NCBI GenBank assembly: GCA_964195945.1
Contig: CAXMRC010000011.1
Coordinates: forward strand, 1 to 37,686
DNA: 37,686 nucleotides
Source of the DNA: JAAETI01 sp964195945
GTDB lineage: Bacteria; Actinomycetota; Acidimicrobiia; Spongiisociales; UBA5794
Direction: 5' to 3'
This document shows positions 14,958 to 21,275 of the stretch, piece by piece. The first letter of the stretch is position 1, and every line of letters begins with the position of its first letter. Below the pieces are notes generated by a model. It had not been told where the DNA came from. It saw only the letters and a list, made by a program, of their open reading frames with translations, and did no database searches. Both the position numbers and the translations under genes were made by a program.

Positions 14958-16675
14958 AAATACTGCCCAGGGGTAACCGCTTCTACCGTGCGGTTCTCTC
15001 GATCACCTTCAATGAGAGTGCGGACGTAGACGATGCGCTCGCCCTTCTTGCCGGAGATTCGTGCCCAATCGTCAGGGTTTGTTGTGTTCGGCAGATCTTC
15101 GTGCTCGCGGAACTCTTGCACGATTGCGTCCACGAGATATTTCTCCCGCAACCCCGGTGCCTCGCCGGCGATTTCACGCTTGATGGCGTCCTTCTTGGCA
15201 CGGCGAACAATGTTCTCCACCATGGCTCCACTGGCGAAGTCCTTGAAGTACAGGACCTCACGGTCTCCGTTTGCATAGGTGACCTCGAGGAAGCGATTGT
15301 CATCCTCCTCCGAGTACATCCGTGTAACAATTCGCCCGATCATGTCATCAATCATGGCCCGAGCGTCTCCGCCGTATTCCTCGAGGGCATCGGCAGCAAA
15401 CGGCAAGTCAGGTCGTAGGTAGATGCCGAAGATCTTCGTTGCGGCTTCGGGGCCCGGCCGATCGATCTTGACCTTCACGTCCAGACGCCCCGGACGCAGG
15501 ATCGCGGGGTCGATAAGGTCTTCGCGGTTCGAGGCACCGATAACTATCACATTCTTGAGTGACTCCACGCCGTCGAGTTCCGACAGGAGCTGCGGCACGA
15601 TCGTCGATTCCACATCCGATGACACGCCGGTGCCTCTGGTACGGAACAAAGAGTCCATCTCGTCGAAGAAGACGATCACGGGAACGCCTTCGTCTGACTT
15701 CTCTTTGGCTCTTTGAAAGATCGATCTGATTTGTCGTTCCGTCTCACCAACGTACTTGTTGAGAAGTTCGGGGCCCTTGATGTTGAGGAAGTAGGAGCGA
15801 ACGTCCTCGTCTCCCTCTTTGTTGGCGACGGCCTTCGCCAGGCTGTTCGCCACCGCTTTGGCGATGAGTGTCTTGCCGCAGCCGGGAGGACCGTACAAAA
15901 GAACACCCTTGGGCGGGGGCAGGCTGTAGTCGAGGAAGCGCTCTTTGTGGAGGTACGGGAGCTCAACGGCATCCTGGATCGTTTCGATCTGGGATTCGAG
16001 CCCACCGATATCGTCGTATGTGATGTCCGGAACTTCCTCGAGAACGAGTTCCTCGACTTCGGGCCGGATGAGCTTCTCCAATACGAGACCGGTCTTAGGC
16101 TCGATTCGAACATGGTCGCCGGCGCGGAGGACTTCGTTGTCTACTGGTGCTCCAATTTCGACGACACGTTCCTCGTCGGCGCGGCCAAGAACCAGCAAGC
16201 GCCCGTCCGGAAGAGCTTCCTTGACTGCCACGACTTCGCCGACCGGATCGAAGGAACGCACATCAATGATGTTGTACGACTCGTTGAGGAGAACCTCTTG
16301 GCCCACTTCTAGTGCCTTGATCTCCAGGTTGGGCTCAACGTTGACCCGCAGCTTTCGACTCGAAGTGAATACATCCGCGGTTCCATCGTTGTTGACACCG
16401 AGCAGGACAGCGAACGGATTGGGCGGCGCTGTCAGTTTTTCCACCTCATCGCGTAACAGAGCGAGCTGTTCGCGCGTCTCTTCAATGGCAGCCGACAGCT
16501 TCTGGTTCTGGCCGGCTGCCTGCGCCAACTTGTTGCGACTCTCCAAGAGGCGTTCCTCGAGAACCCGCACGCGACGGGGGGCGTCCTGCAGCCGACGGCG
16601 CAGTACTGCTATCTCTTCCTCAAGCATCCGGACTGTCGTCCGAAGTTCATCGCGGTCTCTCGAGGAGTTCTCCAT
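14954..16675 (-). CDS. arc: Proteasome-associated AAA ATPase ARC/Mpa
   Basis: ARC (Mpa) is the hexameric unfoldase that binds Pup with its coiled coils and threads pupylated proteins into the 20S core. This 573-residue protein has an N-terminal coiled coil (residues 5-80), two OB-fold domains (about 85-205), and an AAA module. Walker A is GPPGCGKT (262-269), Walker B VIVFFDEMDS (333-342), and IDPAILRPGRLDVKV carries the arginine finger region. The C-terminus is GQYL, the motif that opens the PrcA gate. The ATG at 16675 has GGAGG eight bases before it; the frame is open further upstream but without family match. It heads a run of overlapping genes: arc-dop-pup-prcB-prcA. A short promoter-like TACACT lies in the shared upstream region, with no clear -35. 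Confidence 0.96.
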   Translation of the reverse strand: MENSSRDRDELRTTVRMLEEEIAVLRRRLQDAPRRVRVLEERLLESRNKLAQAAGQNQKLSAAIEETREQLALLRDEVEKLTAPPNPFAVLLGVNNDGTADVFTSSRKLRVNVEPNLEIKALEVGQEVLLNESYNIIDVRSFDPVGEVVAVKEALPDGRLLVLGRADEERVVEIGAPVDNEVLRAGDHVRIEPKTGLVLEKLIRPEVEELVLEEVPDITYDDIGGLESQIETIQDAVELPYLHKERFLDYSLPPPKGVLLYGPPGCGKTLIAKAVANSLAKAVANKEGDEDVRSYFLNIKGPELLNKYVGETERQIRSIFQRAKEKSDEGVPVIVFFDEMDSLFRTRGTGVSSDVESTIVPQLLSELDGVESLKNVIVIGASNREDLIDPAILRPGRLDVKVKIDRPGPEAATKIFGIYLRPDLPFAADALEEYGGDARAMIDDMIGRIVTRMYSEEDDNRFLEVTYANGDREVLYFKDFASGAMVENIVRRAKKDAIKREIAGEAPGLREKYLVDAIVQEFREHEDLPNTTNPDDWARISGKKGERIVYVRTLIEGDRENRTVEAVTPGQYL

Positions 16676-16750
16676 GATGGCCCTCCAAGGATCAGTGCCT
16701 TCGTTGTCAGTGTAGGCCCGCTCAAGTGTAAGGGTCCCGGCCCCCAATAG

Positions 16751-16787
16751 GACAAATAGCCCGTGACGGGCGGGTACAATCTCGTCA
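16751..16787 (+). promoter_or_regulatory. Putative ferredoxin promoter with a central palindrome
   Basis: A good -10 hexamer TACAAT lies at 16775-16780, about 20 bases before the Shine-Dalgarno of the ferredoxin gene. The -35 region (about 16751-16757) is weak. Between the two lies a palindrome, GCCCGTGACGGGC (16759-16771, 6-bp arms around one base), which may be an operator. The same 130-base interval must also serve arc on the other strand. Confidence 0.4.
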
Positions 16788-16806
16788 AACCTGAGAAAGG
16801 GAACTA

Positions 16807-17052
16807 ATGAAAGTTTGGATCGATCAGGATCTCTGCACGGGAGACGGCCTCTGCGAAGAAATCGCCCCCGATGTGTTCGTCCTGCTCGACGATGGCCTCG
16901 CCTACGTACGTGAAGGCGAGAAGGTTTTCGCAACCTCCGAGGGCAACGCCCAGGGGGCCGAGGGCCTGGCCGAGATCCCAGACGGGCAACTAGACCTCGT
17001 AGTCGAATCCGCTGAGGAATGCCCGGGTGAGTGCATTTTCGTCGAACCGTAA
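16807..17052 (+). CDS. Small [3Fe-4S]-type ferredoxin
   Basis: This is an 81-residue single-cluster ferredoxin that carries electrons between redox enzymes. The N-terminal motif WIDQDLCTGDGLCEEIAPDVF gives Cys10 and Cys16 with the usual C-x-G-x-G-x-C spacing, in which the fourth ligand of a [4Fe-4S] cluster is replaced. The third ligand is Cys72 in ECPGECIF, so a [3Fe-4S] cluster is most likely. An extra Cys76 follows and may allow a fourth ligand. A GAAAGGG element sits just upstream of the ATG. The gene is divergent from arc and convergent with trmI, with 20 bases between stops. Such ferredoxins often serve cytochromes P450, but none is present in the window, so the partner is unknown. Confidence 0.9.
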   Translation: MKVWIDQDLCTGDGLCEEIAPDVFVLLDDGLAYVREGEKVFATSEGNAQGAEGLAEIPDGQLDLVVESAEECPGECIFVEP

Positions 17053-17072
17053 ACCGTTCCAACAACCAAGAA

Positions 17073-17861
17073 TCAGTCGCCCGCAGGCTCCAGCTTGCGG
17101 GCGACTGTTATGAATCCGGTATGCCCAATCATGCGGTGGTTGGGACGCACGGAACGCCCATCAATCGTCCACTCGCGCATCATCATCTCGAAGGACATCA
17201 CATCGAGAAACGCTCTGGTCTCGTCGAGCGCTTTGCGGACCTCTTGGACTTGCGGGACGGTTGGTAGATAGCAGCAGAATATGCCCCCAGGTGCCAGGTT
17301 GGCGGCAGCAAGCGGCACTGTGTGCCATGGCTCGGGAACATCGAGAACAATCCGGTCAGGATGGAGGTCGGCGAGCCCGTCTTCTACGGAACCGATACGG
17401 AGATCGATCTGAACGGGGACATCACCAAAAAAGCCTTTGATCCGCTTCTTAGCAAGCGCGGCGTGGTCCTCTCTGATCTCGTACGAGACAACAGTCCCTT
17501 GCGCACCAACCGCTCTCGCCAGAGCCATGGTCAAGGCACCCGAACCTGTGCCTGCCTCCAAAACGAGATTGCCCGGTTGGATGTCAGCCCACATGAGGAT
17601 GGCGCCGGTGTCCTTGGGGTAGATAACTGCGGCACCTCGCGGCATCTTCAGCGCATAGTCGGCAAGGCGAGGGCGCAGGACGGTAAGCGGTCGGTCTAGG
17701 GACGACTGCATGGTCGTACCTTCTTCGGTTCCGATGATCTCATCATGCGGAATCACACCATGGTGATGATGGAACTCTTTGCCGGGGATCAGCTCGATTA
17801 GATATCGGCGACCCTTCCTGTCAAAGAGCAGGCATGCGTCGCCGGCCTGGAAAACCGTCAC
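17073..17861 (-). CDS. trmI: tRNA (adenine-58-N1)-methyltransferase TrmI
   Basis: TrmI methylates N1 of adenosine 58 in the T-loop of tRNAs using S-adenosylmethionine. The 262-residue protein has the small N-terminal barrel (FDRKGRRYLIELIPGKEFHHHHG) and the ALKMPRGAAVIYPKDTGAIL region. SAM motif I is LEAGTGSGALT, followed by VVSYEIREDHAALAKKRI and RIVLDVPEPW. The C-terminus RSVRPNHRMIGHTGFITVARKL matches the mycobacterial enzyme (Rv2118c), which is also a neighbour of the proteasome ATPase gene. The GTG at 17861 begins where family similarity begins, and a separate small gene ends 14 bases upstream, which excludes longer starts. The last codons form one arm of a strong hairpin that probably ends transcription in both directions. 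Confidence 0.92.
   Translation of the reverse strand: MTVFQAGDACLLFDRKGRRYLIELIPGKEFHHHHGVIPHDEIIGTEEGTTMQSSLDRPLTVLRPRLADYALKMPRGAAVIYPKDTGAILMWADIQPGNLVLEAGTGSGALTMALARAVGAQGTVVSYEIREDHAALAKKRIKGFFGDVPVQIDLRIGSVEDGLADLHPDRIVLDVPEPWHTVPLAAANLAPGGIFCCYLPTVPQVQEVRKALDETRAFLDVMSFEMMMREWTIDGRSVRPNHRMIGHTGFITVARKLEPAGD
17074..17107. terminator. Long hairpin built into the 3' end of trmI, probable bidirectional terminator
   Basis: CAGTCGCCCGCA (17074-17085) and TGCGGGCGACTG (17096-17107) pair perfectly over 12 bp, and the stem can extend inward by a G-U and two further pairs. It contains the trmI stop codon and about its last ten sense codons. The minus-strand continuation ATTCTTGGTTGTTGG is U-rich, as a terminator needs. 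On the plus strand it would serve the convergent ferredoxin gene. Confidence 0.7.
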
Positions 17862-17875
17862 GTGCCAACACCCAT

Positions 17876-17980
17876 CTACGAGCCAAAGACGGAAGCGAGA
17901 GACCCGAGAAGGGCCAACAGCATCGAGAGCACCACAAACCACACCACAACCTTTATGAACCGCTCACGATTGCCAAACAC
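17876..17980 (-). CDS. 34-residue single-span membrane microprotein
   Basis: This gene is very short but well supported. A GTG at 17980 follows GAGGT by six bases. The frame runs FGNRERFIKVVVWFVVLSML and then LALLGSLASVFGS to a TAG. The layout is a short basic head (residues 3-10) followed by one strongly hydrophobic helix (about 8-31) and no tail. This resembles the general shape of Prli42/DUF4044-type membrane peptides of Firmicutes, though homology is not claimed. It lies 8 bases after the preceding small membrane gene and 14 bases before trmI, so it fits exactly into the operon. Function is unknown. The evidence is the Shine-Dalgarno, the gene packing and the clear membrane profile. Confidence 0.65.
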   Translation of the reverse strand: MFGNRERFIKVVVWFVVLSMLLALLGSLASVFGS

Positions 17981-17988
17981 CCGCTACC

Positions 17989-18213
17989 TCACTGTCCTTC
18001 TTCTTGCACTGCCGCAGCACCACGGAGCTGCGAAACCCGGATGGTCTCGCCATCCTTCAGAGACCTCGTATATACCGGCTTATCTCTGCCGCCAAAGCGA
18101 CGGAACAGCCCCCATATCGAAATCGCGGCACCGATTGCGGTGATGATCGGCTGGCCGCGTCTCGCACCTCCGAAGAACTGTTTGACACCAAGTGAGAGAA
18201 GACGCTCGATCAT
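17989..18213 (-). CDS. Small basic membrane-associated protein of unknown function
   Basis: This 74-residue protein was not recognised. A basic N-terminus (IERLLSLGVKQFFGGARRG) is followed by a hydrophobic stretch (QPIITAIGAAISIWGLFRRF, about residues 21-40) that could be one membrane helix. A polar tail follows, with SLKDGETIRVSQLRGAAAVQEEGQ. The tail contains a short G-E-T-I-R-V segment like those in proteins that contact lipids or nucleotides, but nothing specific. Its ATG overlaps the stop of the upstream gene by one base (TGATG), so translation is coupled. It belongs to a run of four tiny membrane genes ahead of trmI. Confidence 0.6.
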   Translation of the reverse strand: MIERLLSLGVKQFFGGARRGQPIITAIGAAISIWGLFRRFGGRDKPVYTRSLKDGETIRVSQLRGAAAVQEEGQ

Positions 18214-18410
18214 CAGACTCTGTAGATCTCTACCCGGGCGCCGCCCGTCTTCTTGCCACGCCGTCTTCCGAGAAGGAAGATCAAGACAACCGCCACTACA
18301 GCAGCGACCGCTATTGCGGTACCGGTCGTCTGCGCCTGACTCTTGGTCTCTTCAACTATTTCTTCGATCTCGCGTAGCTTTGCTTCGAGATCTGTTCGCT
18401 CTATCGCCAT
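18213..18410 (-). CDS. Small single-span membrane protein with N-terminal coiled coil
   Basis: This 65-residue protein was not assigned to a named family. The first 28 residues are charged and helical (ERTDLEAKLREIEEIVEETK), followed by one clear membrane helix (TAIAVAAVVAVVLIFLLG, about residues 31-48). A strongly basic segment comes next (RRRGKKTGG), and the protein ends in a short ARVEIYRV strand. By the positive-inside rule the basic end should face the cytoplasm. The gene starts 2 bases after the stop of the DUF1469-like gene and overlaps the next one by one base, so the three are probably translated as a set. Confidence 0.62.
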   Translation of the reverse strand: MAIERTDLEAKLREIEEIVEETKSQAQTTGTAIAVAAVVAVVLIFLLGRRRGKKTGGARVEIYRV

Positions 18411-18412
18411 TG

Positions 18413-18727
18413 TCAGACCTCCTTTGCGTTCTTTTCACGGCCCGTCAGGGCGACCATCAATCCGATCACGGCACCGATGCCTAGTGCTCCAAGAATGTAG
18501 CCGAGCGCCGACCAGTTCGGACCGTCGGGCAGCAAGTAGATGATTCCTCGCATCGCCGCTATGGCGAGGAGTAGACCACCAATAGCGAACAGGATCGACG
18601 CCCCAATGGTGAACCCGGCGAATCGGCCCAAACGTTTTGCCGGCTCGATCGTCTCTTGTCGGAGGTATTCCTTCGACAACTCGACAAACTCCGTCACCAT
18701 CTGCGGCAGCTCAGTTGCTCCAGCCAT
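18413..18727 (-). CDS. DUF1469/phage-holin-like two-span membrane protein
   Basis: This 104-residue protein has the layout of the DUF1469 (Phage_holin_3_6, YqjE-type) family. A helical cytoplasmic head (LPQMVTEFVELSKEYLRQETIEPAKRLGRF) comes first. Two hydrophobic helices follow, at about residues 37-62 (FTIGASILFAIGGLLLAIAAM) and 74-96 (LGYILGALGIGAVIGLMVAL), and it ends in a short charged tail. In Actinobacteria such proteins are common and have no fixed function. The ATG at 18727 follows GAAGAGAG, and the longer frame upstream has no such support. It is the first gene of the small-membrane-protein-trmI run and is divergent from the MFS transporter gene 148 bases away. Despite the family name it is not evidence of a prophage. 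Confidence 0.72.
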   Translation of the reverse strand: MAGATELPQMVTEFVELSKEYLRQETIEPAKRLGRFAGFTIGASILFAIGGLLLAIAAMRGIIYLLPDGPNWSALGYILGALGIGAVIGLMVALTGREKNAKEV

Positions 18728-18875
18728 ACTCAATCTCTCTTCCACAGGTCTCTGTAGAACACGATACCCCCCCGAGGCTACCCGATTTCGCGATCCCGGC
18801 TTCAATTGGGCTTATTGTGCCGCATACAACGCGTGGTTGAGGCAGTGCGCCCAGCATTCATTAACATACGGTTCC

Positions 18876-20162
18876 ATGCCTTTCGTTGAACCGCCCGATC
18901 TGAGCACTCTGAGGAACCTCAGCGGGAGTCAGCATCGTGCGCGGCCCATCGTTTGGGGCCAAGCCGTCTCACTCCTGGGTGACTACGTCTCGTATGTAAC
19001 GATGCCGCTATTCATCGTTAGCCTCACCCAGCGCAACCTCGACCTCGGCTTGACTGCGGCGGCCGAAACCATCCCGACACTGTTGTTCGGGTTCACTGCT
19101 GGCGTCTTCCTCGATCGCTTCGCCATAAAGCCGATCCTCATCGCATCTGATCTTCTACGCGCACTCGCATTTCTTCTGCTTGCGTTCGGGGCGGCAACGG
19201 ACGCGGCGCTTCCGTGGATGGTCTTTCTCGCCGCCTTTGTCGTTGGAACATTGGCCACGTTCTTCAATAGCGGGCTCGAGGCTCTCTTGCCCTCGGTCAT
19301 CCCAGAGGACCATCTGGTCATGGTCAACTCGCATCTCGCCCTTGCTAGAACATCAGCATTCGCGCTGGGCCCTGCGCTTGGCGGGATACTCATCTCGATC
19401 GGCGGTGGCTTCCCCGTCGCCTTTATCGCCAATGCCGCGACGTTCGTGGTTTCAGCAATTCTTCTTGCTGGGGTCCGGGTCAGGGAGAAGGTCCGGCTCG
19501 AATCAGGCGAGCCCTTCCTTAGCTCGCTGCGTTCCGGTGTTGCGTTCCTCCTCGGCCATTCGCAGCTGCGCTGGGTAACGATTGGCGCCGCAGTTGCCAA
19601 CTTTGTCTTTGCCCCACTAGAAGCGTTGCTGCCCCGTTTCATACCCGAGTATCTCGAAACCAGTTTCACCCCTCCGGGTTTTCTCGAATTCCTCTTCGCC
19701 GATGAAGCACTCATCGGTCTATTCATCGGGCTCCAAGCAACCGTTGGCAGCGCGATGATTTTCCTTGGCCCGCGCATCGCAAGACGAGCGCATCTCGGCA
19801 GGATGTTTGCCGTCGGATTGTTCTTGTTCGGAGCAGGGTTCATCGCCATGGTCTTCTCGAACAGTTTCTGGGGATTCATCCCCGCTGGCATCGGTGTGGG
19901 TGGAGTCGGTTTCGCCAACATCGCCATAGTGACCATGCGACAACGATTGGCTCCCCCCGAGATGCTGGGCCGGGTGGTCGCCGCATCCAGAACCATCAGC
20001 TGGTCTCTCATCCCGCTCGGTGCGGCCATCGGCGGTGGTCTCGCCGACTGGGTTGGCCTGCTCCCTGTGTATCTGATCGGAGCCTCTGGTGTGATCGTCA
20101 CCGCCATCGCAGTGATGAGAACCGACGTCTGGACCGGGCCAACGCTGACTCCGCGGCGCTAA
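18876..20162 (+). CDS. MFS transporter (enterobactin-exporter/MFS_3-like)
   Basis: This 428-residue major-facilitator protein has about 12 hydrophobic segments. The first segment begins WGQAVSLLGDYVSYVTMPLF, with the G-D charge pair usual in the MFS_3 group, and FGFTAGVFLDRFAIKPILIASDLLRA is the loop 2-3 signature region. The AFALGPALGGILIS and GFANIAIVTMRQRLAPPEMLGRVVAASRTISW segments are also typical of this branch, which includes EntS-like and multidrug exporters. The ATG at 18876 directly precedes the polar MPFVEPPDLSTLRNLSGS head. Upstream codons are open but lie over the divergent region. The exported compound is unknown. It is followed by a DMT transporter gene, 72 bases away, in the same orientation. 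Confidence 0.88.
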   Translation: MPFVEPPDLSTLRNLSGSQHRARPIVWGQAVSLLGDYVSYVTMPLFIVSLTQRNLDLGLTAAAETIPTLLFGFTAGVFLDRFAIKPILIASDLLRALAFLLLAFGAATDAALPWMVFLAAFVVGTLATFFNSGLEALLPSVIPEDHLVMVNSHLALARTSAFALGPALGGILISIGGGFPVAFIANAATFVVSAILLAGVRVREKVRLESGEPFLSSLRSGVAFLLGHSQLRWVTIGAAVANFVFAPLEALLPRFIPEYLETSFTPPGFLEFLFADEALIGLFIGLQATVGSAMIFLGPRIARRAHLGRMFAVGLFLFGAGFIAMVFSNSFWGFIPAGIGVGGVGFANIAIVTMRQRLAPPEMLGRVVAASRTISWSLIPLGAAIGGGLADWVGLLPVYLIGASGVIVTAIAVMRTDVWTGPTLTPRR

Positions 20163-20234
20163 TCGGGCACTAAGTTGCAACGCTCATCGTCGGTGCGGTG
20201 TTCTTCCGGATGTGAGAACTCGCGGGGAGCACTT

Positions 20235-21143
20235 GTGGCCAGGAACGAAACGAATCTGCTCGGTACCGCTACCGGCACTCACCGGAATGCCTTCGGTTGG
20301 GTCGAGTGGGCGCTCTTGGGCGCCGTCGCCGCAATCTGGGGCTCATCGTTTCTGTTCATCGCGGAGAGCCTCGAATCCTTTGAGCCTGCGTTCATCACCG
20401 CAAGCCGATTTAGCCTTGGCTTGATAACTCTGGCGGCATTCCCCGCGGCTCGCCAACCCATCGAGAAACACGATTGGCCATCCATTGGCCTTATCGCTGT
20501 TACCTGGATGGCAGTTCCCATGTTCCTGTTTCCGGTCGCACAACAATGGATCTCATCATCTCTGGCGGGGATGATCAACGGTGCGGTACCCTTGTTCGCC
20601 GCGGTAGTTGCGGCCTTGCTGCTGCGCAAAAAGCCGGCTCGCGTACAGGTCGTCGGTCTCGCCATCGGCTTCGCCGGTGTCGCCGTAGTGTCGATGCGAG
20701 GCGGTAGTTCAACCGACAACGGGTACCTCGGGGTTGCTCTACTTCTGTTTGCGGTCATGTGCTACGGAGTCGGCATCAACCTTGCCGTGCCGCTGCAGCA
20801 ACGATATGGGGCGCTACCCGTACTACTGCGAGCTCTTGGGATTGCGACTCTGCTCACCGTGCCCATAGGGCTTTTTGCGGTTCCCACAGAGACCGGTAGT
20901 ACCTCGAGCTATCTCGCCTTGATGGCCCTTGGATCATTTGGCACGGGGTTGGCATTTGTCGCCATGACAACACTGGTAGGACGTGCCGGGGCCACCAGAG
21001 GTGCGGTGGCCACCTACTTCATCCCGATCGTTGCTTTGGCCCTCGGCATCAGTCTACGGGGCGAAAGCGCTTCCATTCTGTCGTTTGTCGGGATTGCGCT
21101 AATTCTGATCGGTGCCTGGTTCACCAGCCGCAAAGAGGCTTGA
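20235..21143 (+). CDS. DMT-superfamily permease with two EamA domains
   Basis: This 302-residue protein has ten predicted membrane helices arranged as two EamA repeats. The first runs from EWALLGAVAAIWGSSFLFI to the QQWISSSLAGMINGAVPLFAAVVAALLL segment, followed by a basic KKPARVQ turn. The second starts at GYLGVALLLFAVMCYGVGINLAV and ends with IPIVALALGISLRGESASILSFVGIALILIGAWF. EamA proteins export metabolites or amino acids. The specific cargo is unknown. The GTG at 20235 has GGGGAG five bases ahead. An ATG at 20175 in the same frame would add a polar stretch without family match. Confidence 0.85.
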   Translation: MARNETNLLGTATGTHRNAFGWVEWALLGAVAAIWGSSFLFIAESLESFEPAFITASRFSLGLITLAAFPAARQPIEKHDWPSIGLIAVTWMAVPMFLFPVAQQWISSSLAGMINGAVPLFAAVVAALLLRKKPARVQVVGLAIGFAGVAVVSMRGGSSTDNGYLGVALLLFAVMCYGVGINLAVPLQQRYGALPVLLRALGIATLLTVPIGLFAVPTETGSTSSYLALMALGSFGTGLAFVAMTTLVGRAGATRGAVATYFIPIVALALGISLRGESASILSFVGIALILIGAWFTSRKEA

Positions 21144-21275
21144 AGACAAGCGGCACCCGTCATTTACATCGGCGGCACCCGATAACATGAGTCCACTCGA
21201 CATAGATTTAATTGTTTCGTGGAATAGCAGTTTGCCAAAGCGCGTTGCTGTTCCTACCAATTGAAAGGACTCACC

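Noticed and set aside
18413..18727. Holin-like two-helix protein taken as a sign of a prophage
   Set aside because: No phage structural, lysis or integrase genes are near, and this family is common as a housekeeping membrane protein in Actinobacteria.
18983..20107. A 374-codon minus-strand frame opposite the MFS transporter
   Set aside because: Composition (runs of P, N, R, K, S) is typical of an antisense shadow, and the plus-strand gene has full transporter topology.
21189..21198. GAGT-CC-ACTC upstream of lon as a possible HspR (HAIR) operator
   Set aside because: The arms are only four bases and the 2-base spacing does not match the HAIR consensus (CTTGAGT-N7-ACTCAAG).
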